From contig JBNKPL010000007.1 of NCBI GenBank assembly GCA_050295355.1, positions 1 to 39,725 on the forward strand: a DNA stretch of 39,725 nt, read 5' to 3'. The notes beneath the pieces are model-generated. The model did not search any database. It had not been told where the DNA came from and worked only from the letters and a program-made list of their open reading frames with translations. The DNA is from CBFDBF01 sp050295355 (lineage in GTDB: Bacteria > Pseudomonadota > Gammaproteobacteria > Chromatiales > Chromatiaceae). This document shows positions 7,869 to 16,417 of the stretch, piece by piece. Position numbers and translations under genes: made by a program. Positions within the stretch are counted from its first letter, which is position 1. Every line of letters begins with the position of its first letter.

Positions 7869-8358
7869 ACATCACCTCAAGATAGCGCTCATAGCCGGCT
7901 ACGATCCTGCTGGTTGCCGCGTCTACTTCGAGGGCCTCCACCGTCACCCAGTGGATATAAAGCCAATCGTCCCGCAGTTCCACGGTCAGGGTGCCGGGCG
8001 TCATGGTGATGGCGTTGGCCAGCAGCAGACGCCCCACCGGACTTTGGAGCCGGGTGCGCACCTTTACGATACCCGGGTTCACGGGCAAGGAGGGTGACAG
8101 CACAATAGCCGCCAACCGCAGATTGGACTTCACCAGTTCTTTCAGGAAATAGAGGATGAAGACAAAAGAGGCGCCAATGGCGCGGGGGGTAATTCGAAAA
8201 CCGGAGAGAAGACTTCGGCCATTTGGAATCAACAGGGCAATCAGAAAAGCGGCGGCGGCGCCCACAATCAGTACATCCGGGGCCAGCGAGGCATTCAGCA
8301 TCAGCCAAAACAGGAACAGGACCACAAACAACTGTAAAAAGTGTCGCCCCTTCTGCAT
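7861..8358 (-). CDS. mnhE: Mrp/Mnh antiporter subunit E
   Basis: A 165-aa MnhE/PhaE subunit and first gene of the operon, corresponding to MbhA. Two N-terminal hydrophobic helices are followed by the soluble domain with LLANAITMTPGTLTVEL and a YIHWV strand, both typical of the family. The ATG at 8358 is the first of a run of at least eleven overlapping or abutting genes read leftward. Confidence 0.93.
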   Translation of the reverse strand: MQKGRHFLQLFVVLFLFWLMLNASLAPDVLIVGAAAAFLIALLIPNGRSLLSGFRITPRAIGASFVFILYFLKELVKSNLRLAAIVLSPSLPVNPGIVKVRTRLQSPVGRLLLANAITMTPGTLTVELRDDWLYIHWVTVEALEVDAATSRIVAGYERYLEVMYG

Positions 8359-8570
8359 CCAACCCCCGCGGTACGATTCAGTAAACCATGAGCGTACGGT
8401 CTGTCAACGCCCATCCTCTAAGGCCTTCACTCAGCACTCAAATGAATATAGCACTTACCAGACCTAAAATACCCTACAGAATGACCGGTTACCTATGACC
8501 AAAGTCAATCCGTAACGGCAGATACTCAAATTCTCCTGCTGCCAGGCCTGCTTTCTAAAAGCCGCTGGAA
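8359..8570 (-). promoter_or_regulatory. Intergenic region before the mnh-nuo operon, candidate promoter
   Basis: This 212-bp gap separates the end of nhaA from mnhE, both read leftward, and holds no ORF of note. On the minus strand a TGC-TATATT (8453-8445) resembles an extended -10 box, about 85 bp before mnhE, without a good -35. The operon promoter is probably here; the exact site is a weak guess. Confidence 0.35.
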
Positions 8571-9764
8571 CTAGCGCTTTGCGCCGGCCTCCTCAGGAGC
8601 ACCGCCCAGAAAACGAAGCACAAGATAGCCACACACCCCGGACAACAGCGATCCAAACAGAATCCCCAGACGGTCATCCACAGCATAATCGGGACCACCC
8701 TGCTCAAAGGCCAGCGACCCCACGAACAGACTCATGGTGAAACCGATACCGCACAGCAAGGCCGCGCCATACAGCTGCAACCAACTCACATTTTGCGGCA
8801 TCTCTGAAATGCCGAGCTTGATCGCCAGCCAGCTGAAGCCGAAGACTCCGATCTGATTACCAAAGAACAGGCCCGCCGCAATACCTAAAGGAACCGTGTG
8901 CAGAACCGCCTCCATGCTGAGGCCATCAAAGGGAATGGCCGCGTTGGCAAAAGCAAACAGCGGCAAAATCCCATAGGCCACTGCCGGATGCAGGTCATGC
9001 TCCAACACTTCCAGTTGGGTTTTCGACTCTCCAGGCAGTTTTTTGAAAGGTATGAACAACGCCGTCACCACGCCCGCCAATGTGGCATGCACGCCGGACT
9101 TTAGCACCGCGGCCCACAACACCAGGCCCACCAGCACATAGGGAGCGATACCCAGCACCCCTCTACGATTCAGGACCGCCAAAACCGCAATGGCCGCCAT
9201 TGCCACGGACAAAGACAACAACGAAAGATCAGACGTATAAAATACCGCAATAATGACAATGGCTCCCAGGTCATCAAAAATGGCCAGCGTCATTAGAAAC
9301 AGCTTCAGGGCAGGAGGGATGCGGCTGCCCAGAAGCGCCAACACCCCAAGAGCAAATGCGATATCCGTTGCTGACGGAATGGCCCAACCTCTCATGGCCA
9401 CTGGATCGCCCCAGTTAATGGCCGAGTAGATTACCGCGGGGACCGCCATGCCGCCGATGGCGCCGAATACCGGCAGCATCACACGCGACGGCTCGGAGAA
9501 CTCGCCGGCCAGAAACTCCCGCTTTACCTCAAGCCCGATGAGAAAGAAGAAGAGGGCCATAAGCCCATCGTTAATCCACAGCAGCAGCGGCTTTGCGATT
9601 TGGAAATCACCAACCTGGATCGCCACTTTGGTGCTAAGAAGGGCATTGTAGTAGACATCTGCCGGGGAATTTTCCACCGCCATGGCAAGAATAGCGGCCA
9701 GCAGCAGGAGTATTCCACCGGCCGACTCGAGGCGCAGGAACTCTTTAACCTTCTCTAGCAACAT
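8571..9764 (-). CDS. nhaA: Na+/H+ antiporter NhaA
   Basis: A 397-aa inner-membrane electrogenic 2H+/Na+ antiporter (E. coli NhaA is 388 aa). The conserved acidic residues are visible: the ATDIAFALG motif (E. coli Asp133 position) and AIFDDLGAIVII (Asp163/Asp164 ion-binding pair). About 11-12 hydrophobic helices follow the amphipathic N-terminus. The ATG at 9764 lies 18 bp after the DJ-1 gene stop with only a weak ribosome site. It may be the last gene of the gpmI-envC-ctpA-yibQ unit, and sits just upstream of a second, much larger Na+/H+ system. Confidence 0.97.
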   Translation of the reverse strand: MLLEKVKEFLRLESAGGILLLLAAILAMAVENSPADVYYNALLSTKVAIQVGDFQIAKPLLLWINDGLMALFFFLIGLEVKREFLAGEFSEPSRVMLPVFGAIGGMAVPAVIYSAINWGDPVAMRGWAIPSATDIAFALGVLALLGSRIPPALKLFLMTLAIFDDLGAIVIIAVFYTSDLSLLSLSVAMAAIAVLAVLNRRGVLGIAPYVLVGLVLWAAVLKSGVHATLAGVVTALFIPFKKLPGESKTQLEVLEHDLHPAVAYGILPLFAFANAAIPFDGLSMEAVLHTVPLGIAAGLFFGNQIGVFGFSWLAIKLGISEMPQNVSWLQLYGAALLCGIGFTMSLFVGSLAFEQGGPDYAVDDRLGILFGSLLSGVCGYLVLRFLGGAPEEAGAKR

Positions 9765-9782
9765 TTCAACTCAGGAGGCCTG

Positions 9783-10331
9783 TTAACGCACCAGGCCCGC
9801 TTCCACCTCATTTCGTTTTTCTCTTCCCGCCAGAACCTCGATAAGTTCCAACGCAAAGTCCATGGCTGTTCCAGGTCCACGCGAGGTAATAATCTGTCCG
9901 GCGCGCACCACCGGCTGTAGATCTACTTTGACCTGGGGCAGATCCATACGATCTAGTACGCCCGGATAGCTGGTAGCTTGCTTTCCTTCCAGCAGGCCCG
10001 CATTCGCCAACACTTTCGGAGCCGCGCAGATCGCCGCCGCATAACCTCCCTGCTCAACGGTTTGTTGTAGTAGCTTTCGAATCCGCAGATCGCGGTCCAG
10101 ATAGTCGGCGCCGGGGAGGCCACCCGGAAGGATTACCATATCGAAGGTTTTTTCCAGCACCGCATCTATGGTGGTGTCGGGGATCAGGGTGATCCCGCGG
10201 CTGGCTTTGACTGGCCGCTCATCCAGGCCGGCCGTGACCACTTCGATTCCGGCCCGCCGCAGAAGATCGACGATGGTTACTGCTTCGAGCTCTTCGCAAC
10301 CTTGAGCGAGGGGGACGAGGGTGTTTGCCAT
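9783..10331 (-). CDS. DJ-1/PfpI family protein (YajL-like)
   Basis: A 182-aa DJ-1 superfamily protein. The active-site elements are in place: the N-terminal Glu in GCEELEAV (residues 11-18) and the nucleophile-elbow Cys in AAICAAPKVLANAG (near residue 107). These match DJ-1/YajL/ThiJ proteins, with proposed roles in oxidative-stress protection, chaperone or glyoxalase-like activity. Its start lies 55 bp inside the end of the yibQ-like gene in a different frame. Confidence 0.93.
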   Translation of the reverse strand: MANTLVPLAQGCEELEAVTIVDLLRRAGIEVVTAGLDERPVKASRGITLIPDTTIDAVLEKTFDMVILPGGLPGADYLDRDLRIRKLLQQTVEQGGYAAAICAAPKVLANAGLLEGKQATSYPGVLDRMDLPQVKVDLQPVVRAGQIITSRGPGTAMDFALELIEVLAGREKRNEVEAGLVR

Positions 10332-11131
10332 TGCATACTCCTCTGCTGTAAGCGGATCAGTTCAGAAGCCGGAACCAGCCTGATTCCCTCCTGATCAAGT
10401 CTGGCCAGTTCCTTTTTCAATACGGCCAGGGTTTCACTGTGTGGGTGACAAATGCCGAGGGCGGAGCCACGCGCTTTTGCCAATTTTAGCAATTGCCGAA
10501 ACTGCCTGCTGATGGACTTGGCATCGGTACTGTTATCAAGAAACACATCGCGCCGCGCCGTGGGAAGCTGGAGCTCCCGGGCTTTCGCCTCGGCCACCGT
10601 CTCGGCCGTAGTGCGGCTGTCGATAAAATACAGCTTGCCGTCCCGGTAGTTTTCCAGCCCCTGCATCAGCCACTGCATCGCCTCTTCATGACGAGTCAAC
10701 AGGCTTCCCATATGGTTGTTCACCCCCGCCACATGGGGAATCTCGTCCAGGCCCTTATACAGCGTTCCCAGAAAATCCTGTTCCGACATCTGCGCCGTCA
10801 ACCCGCCCGGTCCGGGACGGCGGGCTGCGCTGGATTCCATGGGAAGGTGCAGCATCACCTCCTTGCCGACGCCGTGCGCCTGTTCCGCCAGCTCCGCCGC
10901 ATGCGGCGTACGGGGCAGGAACGACATGGTGACCGGGCCGGGCAATTGCAACACCTGCTCGCCCTGGGAAAGGTCGTAGCCCAGGTCGTCCATAATGATG
11001 GCAATGGTGGGCTGTACCTGCTCCGCTTCCGGTATCGAATCCGCCGCCACAGAACCTGCCAGTCCAAGCAGCATTCCCATGCGCACCAGCAATAACAGCC
11101 AGCGGCGCACCATTGAAAGCGGCGTCAACAT
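10277..11131 (-). CDS. yibQ: Divergent polysaccharide deacetylase family protein (YibQ-like)
   Basis: A 284-aa exported protein with an N-terminal hydrophobic signal (about residues 8-30) and a divergent NodB-like fold (Pfam Polysacc_deac_2). Motifs seen are IAIIMDDLGYD near the start of the mature protein, HLPMES, and GVNNHMGSLLTRH. The family commonly follows envC, as in E. coli gpmM-envC-yibQ; here ctpA intervenes. The last 18 residues are encoded within the next gene and look like a non-conserved tail. A second ATG at 11113 is possible. Confidence 0.9.
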   Translation of the reverse strand: MLTPLSMVRRWLLLLVRMGMLLGLAGSVAADSIPEAEQVQPTIAIIMDDLGYDLSQGEQVLQLPGPVTMSFLPRTPHAAELAEQAHGVGKEVMLHLPMESSAARRPGPGGLTAQMSEQDFLGTLYKGLDEIPHVAGVNNHMGSLLTRHEEAMQWLMQGLENYRDGKLYFIDSRTTAETVAEAKARELQLPTARRDVFLDNSTDAKSISRQFRQLLKLAKARGSALGICHPHSETLAVLKKELARLDQEGIRLVPASELIRLQQRSMQWQTPSSPSLKVAKSSKQ

Positions 11132-11138
11132 ATCCGGA

Positions 11139-12458
11139 TCAATCCCGCCGGCTAAAGGTATGCAGGCCCTTCAACAGGTTCAGCGCCTCGTAGAGTTCAT
11201 AGTCCTGCTCAACAAGGGGCTTGTCTGCTTCATCTTTTGCCTCCCCAGCGCTCTCTTTCCCGGCACTCTGTTGCGGATTGCCGTTGGCCAGGTGTCCGCT
11301 CAGATCCGCCTCCTTCACCGAAACCATGCCATTCTCTTCGCCGGCGGTGACTTTTACTGGATAGAGCTTAATGTCGGGCACGATGCCTTCGGCCTGAATG
11401 GAGCGGCCCAAAGGGGTGTAGTAGCGGGCGGTTGTCAGTTTCACCGCGGCGCCGCGGGTTACGGGCACGATGGATTGCACCGACCCCTTACCGAAGGTTC
11501 GGCTGCCCATGACGATGGCCCGTTTGTGGTCCTGCAACGCACCGGCCACGATCTCGGAGGCGGAGGCGGAACCACCGTTCACCAACACAACCATCGGCGC
11601 CCCTTGCAGGACGTCGCCCGGGGTCGCCGAATACTCCAGTTGCGAGACCTGGGAGCGCCCCATGGTGTATACAATCTTCCCCTCTTCCAGAAAGGCGTCG
11701 CTAACCGCCACCGATGCGGAAAGCACCCCGCCGGGGTTGTTACGCAGATCCAGCACCACGCCCTTGACCCCCTCTTTGGACTCCGCACGCAGCGTCTTTA
11801 CCGCCTTAAGCAGATCCTCGGGGGTGTGCGATTGAAAATGGGCGATCCGGATATAGGCGTAACCGGGCTCCAGGATTCGGCTCTTGACGCTGATCACCTG
11901 GATAATATCGCGCACAATGGTGATGGTGATGGGCTTTCTTTCGTGTTCGCGGATGATGGTCAGGGTGATCGAGGTGCCGGGTTCGCCGCGCATGACTTCC
12001 ACCGCCTCATCCAGGCTCATGCCCTTAACCTGTTTATCGTCCAGCCGGATGATGAGATCACCCGCCTGAACCCCGGCCCGTTGCGCCGGCGTGTCATCGA
12101 TGGGCGCCACCACCTTCACAAAGCCGTCTTCCATGCCCACTTCGATGCCGAGGCCGCCGAACTTGCCGGAGGTGCCGATCTGCAGCTCCTTGTACTCTTC
12201 GGCATCCAGGTAGGAAGAGTGGGGGTCCAGCCCGGAGAGCATGCCGCGGATGGCGTGCTCCAGAAGCTCCGTGTCGCCCACCGGCTCCACATACTCCTGC
12301 TTGATGCGGCCAAAGATCTCCGCAAAGGCCCGCAGCTCTTCGATGGGAACGGGCTCCGGGGCCTGGGCCTCCTCCGCCATCAAGGATTGCGGCAGCAACA
12401 GGGTTCCCAGCACCAATCCCGGCAGGATGGACCATGGAAGATGCCTCTTGAATTTCAT
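11139..12458 (-). CDS. ctpA: Carboxy-terminal processing protease (S41 family, CtpA/Prc type)
   Basis: A 439-aa periplasmic serine protease. A signal peptide (residues 1-28, ending SLMAEE) precedes the S41 N-terminal region, a PDZ domain (about 95-175) and the peptidase core. The catalytic dyad is visible as Ser in GSASASEIVAGAL (297-309) and Lys in FGKGSVQ (K324). I chose ATG 12458, preceded by GAAGGGGAACGGGGT; upstream extensions lack a signal peptide. It lies between envC and yibQ, pointing to a cell-wall or envelope-maintenance unit. Confidence 0.95.
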   Translation of the reverse strand: MKFKRHLPWSILPGLVLGTLLLPQSLMAEEAQAPEPVPIEELRAFAEIFGRIKQEYVEPVGDTELLEHAIRGMLSGLDPHSSYLDAEEYKELQIGTSGKFGGLGIEVGMEDGFVKVVAPIDDTPAQRAGVQAGDLIIRLDDKQVKGMSLDEAVEVMRGEPGTSITLTIIREHERKPITITIVRDIIQVISVKSRILEPGYAYIRIAHFQSHTPEDLLKAVKTLRAESKEGVKGVVLDLRNNPGGVLSASVAVSDAFLEEGKIVYTMGRSQVSQLEYSATPGDVLQGAPMVVLVNGGSASASEIVAGALQDHKRAIVMGSRTFGKGSVQSIVPVTRGAAVKLTTARYYTPLGRSIQAEGIVPDIKLYPVKVTAGEENGMVSVKEADLSGHLANGNPQQSAGKESAGEAKDEADKPLVEQDYELYEALNLLKGLHTFSRRD

Positions 12459-12571
12459 ACCCCGTTCCCCTTCGTGTAATTCGACTGCCAACCTGATCCC
12501 GGCGGATATCACGTCCGGACAATTTCTCTAGCGTAGTGCTTGCGGCCGGATTTTGCGAACCGATTTGCGCG

Positions 12572-13762
12572 TTACATGCCGCTGGATGCCACCACATCCA
12601 TGTTGATGCGTTTGCCTTTCAGGGGAACACACCACACCTTGGGATCCGCCGGATGGCCGTTATGCCGCACTTCAAAATAGACCCCGGGATCGTCCTGGCC
12701 GCCGCTGCTGCCAACCAGGGCCACCGCCTCGCCGGGCCGGACGCGGTCGCCCACGCCCTTGAACAGGCTGCGGTTGTGCCCATACAGTGACAGGTATCCA
12801 TTGCCGTGGTCGATGATCATCAACAATCCATAGCCGCGCAGCCAGTCGGCGAACACCACCTGTCCGTGATGGATCGCCCGCACCTCCGCGCCGTCCGTGG
12901 TGGAGATGCGTACACCATTCCAGCGCGCCCCGCCGCCACGGTCGGAACCGTAGGTATCCACCAGCAATCCGGAAGAGGGCCACTGCAGCTTTCCGCGCAA
13001 CTGCTGGAACGGCGCTTCGTTGTCCTGCCCGCTTGCCGCCCTTGCCTGCTGCTCTTTCTCCAGCCGCGCCAGCAACAGTTTCAAGCGCTGTTCATTCAAC
13101 TGCAAGGAGGCCAGCTCCGACCCCTTGGCCTGGATCTCTTTGTCCAGCGCCGCCATCACCTCCTGGCGCGCGGTGAACGCCTGCTCCAGTTGCTGCTTCT
13201 GCTGCATCTCGCCTTCGCGCAGATCCGCAAGCCGCTGCTCCTCCTTGCTGATCTGCTGTTCCGTTTCACGAAGCCTTTTCAGGTTTTCCCGGATCGTCTC
13301 CACCTCTTCCATGCGCGAGCGGTTGAGGTATTGGTAATACATCATGATGCGGCCGATGGTGGCCGGCTCTTCCTGATTCAAAAGGAGTTTTACCTTCTCC
13401 TGCCGCCCCATGGCATAAGCGGCGCGCGCCTGTCCCTTGAGCGCCTTTTTCTGAATCTCCAGCGCCTCCAGCTGTTCCTGATGATCGCCGCGCAGGAGCC
13501 CCAGGCGTAAACGTTGCGAGCGCAGCTTTTTGTCGATGCCGCGCAGGCTGCCGGTAATACGGCCGATCCCCCGCTCCACCTTGCGCAGTTCATCAACCAG
13601 GGCCAGATGTTTCTTCTCGGCGGAATCCAACGAAGACTGCACGGCGGCAATACGCTGACGCACCTGCCCCAGTTCCGATTTTGCCGTGCCCATATCCGGC
13701 GCGGCGTGCAAGACCGTGGCCGCCGACAGGAGTAAAACGGGGAGAAGCCATCGCATAGCCAT
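12572..13762 (-). CDS. envC: Murein hydrolase activator EnvC
   Basis: A 396-aa periplasmic divisome-associated activator of amidases. Order: signal peptide (1-20), a long coiled coil (about 25-245, rich in Q, E and K), then a LytM/M23 domain (about 265-385). The metal ligands of active M23 peptidases are degenerate: GVRISTTDG lacks the first HxxxD, and LYGHN replaces HxH. This is expected for EnvC, which activates amidases rather than cutting peptidoglycan. It starts at 13762 with AGGAG 10 nt upstream, 3 nt after the gpmI stop. Confidence 0.94.
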   Translation of the reverse strand: MAMRWLLPVLLLSAATVLHAAPDMGTAKSELGQVRQRIAAVQSSLDSAEKKHLALVDELRKVERGIGRITGSLRGIDKKLRSQRLRLGLLRGDHQEQLEALEIQKKALKGQARAAYAMGRQEKVKLLLNQEEPATIGRIMMYYQYLNRSRMEEVETIRENLKRLRETEQQISKEEQRLADLREGEMQQKQQLEQAFTARQEVMAALDKEIQAKGSELASLQLNEQRLKLLLARLEKEQQARAASGQDNEAPFQQLRGKLQWPSSGLLVDTYGSDRGGGARWNGVRISTTDGAEVRAIHHGQVVFADWLRGYGLLMIIDHGNGYLSLYGHNRSLFKGVGDRVRPGEAVALVGSSGGQDDPGVYFEVRHNGHPADPKVWCVPLKGKRINMDVVASSGM

Positions 13763-13765
13763 GAT

Positions 13766-15292
13766 TCAATCTGCTCCTGAAAAATGGATCAGCGGCCTGC
13801 CCTGCATCTCCGCAGGCTGCTCCAGGCCCAGCATCCGCAGCATCGTCGGCGCCAGATCGCACAGCGCGCCCTCCTCCAGGGTGGCGGGGCGTCCCGCGAA
13901 CAGCAGCGGCACGGGATTGTGGGTGTGGGCGGTGTGGGGTTGGCCGGTCTCCCGGTCGATCATCTGCTCCGCATTGCCATGGTCGGCGGTGATAAGGATC
14001 TCGCCGCCCACCGAACGCAACGCCTCCATGATGCGGCCGAGACAGTGGTCGATGGTCTCGATCGCCTGCACCGCCGCCGGGTAGACGCCGGTATGGCCCA
14101 CCATGTCCGGATTGGCGAAGTTACAGATGATGGCGTCATATTTTGCGCTTTCGATCGCCTCCACCAGACGATCCGTTACCTCCGGCGCGCTCATCTCCGG
14201 CTGCAGGTCGTAGGTGGCCACCTTGGGCGAGGGAACCAGGATGCGGTCTTCGCCCTCGAACACCTGCTCCCGGCCGCCGTTGAAAAAGAAAGTGACGTGG
14301 GCGTACTTCTCCGTCTCCGCCAGCCGCAACTGCCGCATGCCCATGCCGGAGAGGTATTCACCGAAACTGTTGTGCAGCGTCACCGGGGGAAAGGCCGCCG
14401 GGATATCAAAGTCGGCGCTGTATTGGGTGAGGCTGACATAGGCGGAGAGCTTGGGCAGCGCCTTGCGCGGGAAACCGTCGAAATCGGGCTCGATGAAACA
14501 GCGCGTCAATTCACGGGCCCGGTCGGCGCGGAAGTTCATGAACACCACCGCATCCCCATCCTGGATCGGGGCCGGCTCACCGATAACGGTCGCCTTGACG
14601 AACTCGTCGCTCTCCCCCCGCTCATAGGCCATCTGCAGGGCGCTTTGGGCATCCGCCGCCTGGAACTCCGCCTCCCCCAGGGTCAGCATGTCGTACGCGG
14701 ACTGCACCCGTTCCCAGCGATTGTCGCGGTCCATGGCGTAGTAACGTCCGATCAGGGTGGCAATCCGGCCCTTGCCGGTTTCGGCCATCACCCGCTCCAT
14801 CGCTTCCAGGGAGGGCGCGGCGCTCTTGGGCGGCACATCCCGGCCGTCAAGAAAGGCGTGCATGTAGATGCGCTCGCAGCCTCGCCGGGCCGCCAACCGC
14901 ACCATGGCGTGAATCTGCTCTTCGTGGCTGTGCACGCCGCCGGGAGAGAGCAGGCCAAAGATATGAACGGCCCCGCCGGCGGCGACAGCGGCGTCCACCG
15001 CGCCGGTCAGGACGGGATTCTCAAACAACGCGCCGCTCTCCACCGCATTGGCGACCCGGGTGAACTCCTGAAACACCACCCGTCCGGCGCCGATGTTGAG
15101 ATGGCCCACCTCGGAGTTGCCCATTTGATCATCGGGCAGGCCCACTTTCTGGCCGGAGGTGTGGATCAGGGTATGGGGGCACTCCCGCCACAGGCGGTCC
15201 CAAACGGGCGTGTTGGCATTGCGAATGGCATTGAAGTCTTCGCTCTCGCTGTATCCCCAGCCATCCAGAATCAGCAGTACCACCGGCCTCAC
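13766..15292 (-). CDS. gpmI: 2,3-bisphosphoglycerate-independent phosphoglycerate mutase
   Basis: A 508-aa iPGM, interconverting 3- and 2-phosphoglycerate in glycolysis and gluconeogenesis. The N-terminal metal site LILDGWG, the nucleophile Ser in MGNSEVGHLNIGAGR (S60) and the C-terminal metal motif TADHGNAEQM are all present. The start is GTG (15292) with AAGAGGTG close upstream. It is the first gene of gpmI-envC-ctpA-yibQ and is divergent from the arsR-type regulator. Confidence 0.97.
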   Translation of the reverse strand: MRPVVLLILDGWGYSESEDFNAIRNANTPVWDRLWRECPHTLIHTSGQKVGLPDDQMGNSEVGHLNIGAGRVVFQEFTRVANAVESGALFENPVLTGAVDAAVAAGGAVHIFGLLSPGGVHSHEEQIHAMVRLAARRGCERIYMHAFLDGRDVPPKSAAPSLEAMERVMAETGKGRIATLIGRYYAMDRDNRWERVQSAYDMLTLGEAEFQAADAQSALQMAYERGESDEFVKATVIGEPAPIQDGDAVVFMNFRADRARELTRCFIEPDFDGFPRKALPKLSAYVSLTQYSADFDIPAAFPPVTLHNSFGEYLSGMGMRQLRLAETEKYAHVTFFFNGGREQVFEGEDRILVPSPKVATYDLQPEMSAPEVTDRLVEAIESAKYDAIICNFANPDMVGHTGVYPAAVQAIETIDHCLGRIMEALRSVGGEILITADHGNAEQMIDRETGQPHTAHTHNPVPLLFAGRPATLEEGALCDLAPTMLRMLGLEQPAEMQGRPLIHFSGAD

Positions 15293-15340
15293 GTTGCACC
15301 TCTTGCAGCCAGTCGGCTACTTTTGTATTAAAAACAATTT

Positions 15341-15359
15341 ATTAAAACATCATTTTAAT
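15341..15359. promoter_or_regulatory. AT-rich dyad between gpmI and the ArsR-family gene, possible operator
   Basis: A perfect inverted repeat ATTAAAA-CATCA-TTTTAAT lies in the 156-bp AT-rich divergent intergenic region (15293-15448), about 90 bp before the regulator. ArsR-family repressors bind short AT-rich dyads, often in their own promoters, so this is a reasonable operator candidate. No binding evidence is available. Confidence 0.4.
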
Positions 15360-15448
15360 CCGGAATCTAGATGTTTCAACCTCGAAAAGATGTCCCATAT
15401 TCAACAAAAACAGAGTATTATTGTATTAATTGTCCTTAAAATAAGGTT

Positions 15449-15826
15449 ATGGGCATGGAACACAAATTCAACAATCTAAAAAAACCGGTTTTAAACACTG
15501 ACGATGAGTTAGACGGGGATCTGGAAGGCCTGTTCGAAAAAGACGAAGATATCGAGCGCGCCTCCCGCTCCCTGAAGGCCATGTCTCATCCGCTTCGGCT
15601 CAAGATCCTCTGCACCCTGGGCGACCATGAGGTGAGCGTGCAGGAGATCGTGGAACATGTGGGCACATCCCAGAGCAATATCTCCCAGCATCTCGCCATT
15701 CTCCGAGACAAGGGGATACTGGCCTCCCGCAAGGACGCCAACCGGGTCTTTTACCGGGTCAGCGACGCAAGAACCCTGCGCCTGATCGGGATGATGAGGG
15801 AAGTGTTCTGCGCCCAGAAGGCCTGA
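15449..15826 (+). CDS. ArsR-family transcriptional regulator, predicted persulfide/redox sensor
   Basis: A 125-aa winged-helix repressor: SHPLRLKILCTLG (alpha-2 region), the recognition helix TSQSNISQHLAILRDKGIL, and the beta-wing RKDANRVFYRV. Two cysteines only: C55 in LKILC and C121 in EVFCAQKA, 66 residues apart. The persulfide sensors BigR and SqrR use an equivalent pair (Cys42/Cys108 and Cys41/Cys107), also 66 apart in alpha-2 and alpha-5. The classical metal-binding ELCVCDL motif of SmtB/ArsR is absent. A rhodanese lies immediately downstream, which fits sulfide/persulfide control. The N-terminal about 35 residues are acidic and variable. ATG 15449 follows AAGG; ATG 15455 is an alternative. 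Confidence 0.88.
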   Translation: MGMEHKFNNLKKPVLNTDDELDGDLEGLFEKDEDIERASRSLKAMSHPLRLKILCTLGDHEVSVQEIVEHVGTSQSNISQHLAILRDKGILASRKDANRVFYRVSDARTLRLIGMMREVFCAQKA

Positions 15827-15948
15827 CCGCCCGCTGACCCACGCCACCAGGATCATGAACGTTGGGCGCGCCGCCTGGAACGCTACACACCTGAATCCGC
15901 ACTACACCGATTGTTTATCCCCCATATATATAGAATACTGAACGACCC

Positions 15949-16374
15949 ATGGAACAACTGATTGAATTTGCCGGAAACCATATCGCCCTTGTCGCCGCCC
16001 TGGCGGTCATCCTTTTTCTGCTGGCCCAGAACCTCGTGTCCGGCCTCGGCGGGAAGGGAACCGTCGATCCGCCCGGCGCCATTGAACTGATCAACCGGGA
16101 GGATGCCGTGGTGGTGGATGTGCGCCCGATGGCGGATTTCTCCAGCGGCCATATCATGAAGGCGATCAATATCCCCATGAACGGCTTTAGCAACCAGATC
16201 GCTCAGCTTGAAAAGCACAAAAACAAACCCATTATCATCTCCTGCCGTTCCGGCGCTCAATCCACGGCGGCCTGCAAACTGTTGCGCAGCCAGGGATTTG
16301 AGAAGGTCTACAACCTGCAGGGCGGCATCCTTGCCTGGCAAAGCGCCAATCTGCCCATTACCCGCAAAAAGTAG
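15949..16374 (+). CDS. yibN: Membrane-anchored rhodanese-like sulfurtransferase (YibN-like)
   Basis: A 141-aa protein with one N-terminal membrane helix (about residues 10-30) and a cytoplasm-facing single rhodanese domain (about 42-135). The active-site loop is ISCRSGAQS, with Cys as the persulfide-carrying nucleophile, and the family Asp lies in VVVDVRPMADFSSGHI. In E. coli yibN precedes grxC-secB-gpsA; here secB and gpsA follow but grxC is missing. It sits 122 bp after the ArsR-family gene. Confidence 0.92.
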   Translation: MEQLIEFAGNHIALVAALAVILFLLAQNLVSGLGGKGTVDPPGAIELINREDAVVVDVRPMADFSSGHIMKAINIPMNGFSNQIAQLEKHKNKPIIISCRSGAQSTAACKLLRSQGFEKVYNLQGGILAWQSANLPITRKK

Positions 16375-16417
16375 CCCGCCATTATCACTAACCACCACCG
16401 CTCCGTAGAGAAGACTA

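Noticed and set aside
8490..8530. TTGACT hexamer as -35 box of the mnh operon
   Set aside because: At the correct spacing there is no acceptable -10 sequence; the TGC-TATATT nearer the gene is a better but still weak candidate.
10995..12479. Plus-strand open frame of about 494 codons opposite ctpA
   Set aside because: Antisense shadow; the composition is rich in G, H, R and L without motifs, while ctpA has signal peptide, PDZ and catalytic residues.
13784..15331. Long plus-strand open frame of about 515 codons opposite gpmI
   Set aside because: It mirrors the GC-rich codon use of gpmI; no recognisable domain and it conflicts with an unambiguous gene.
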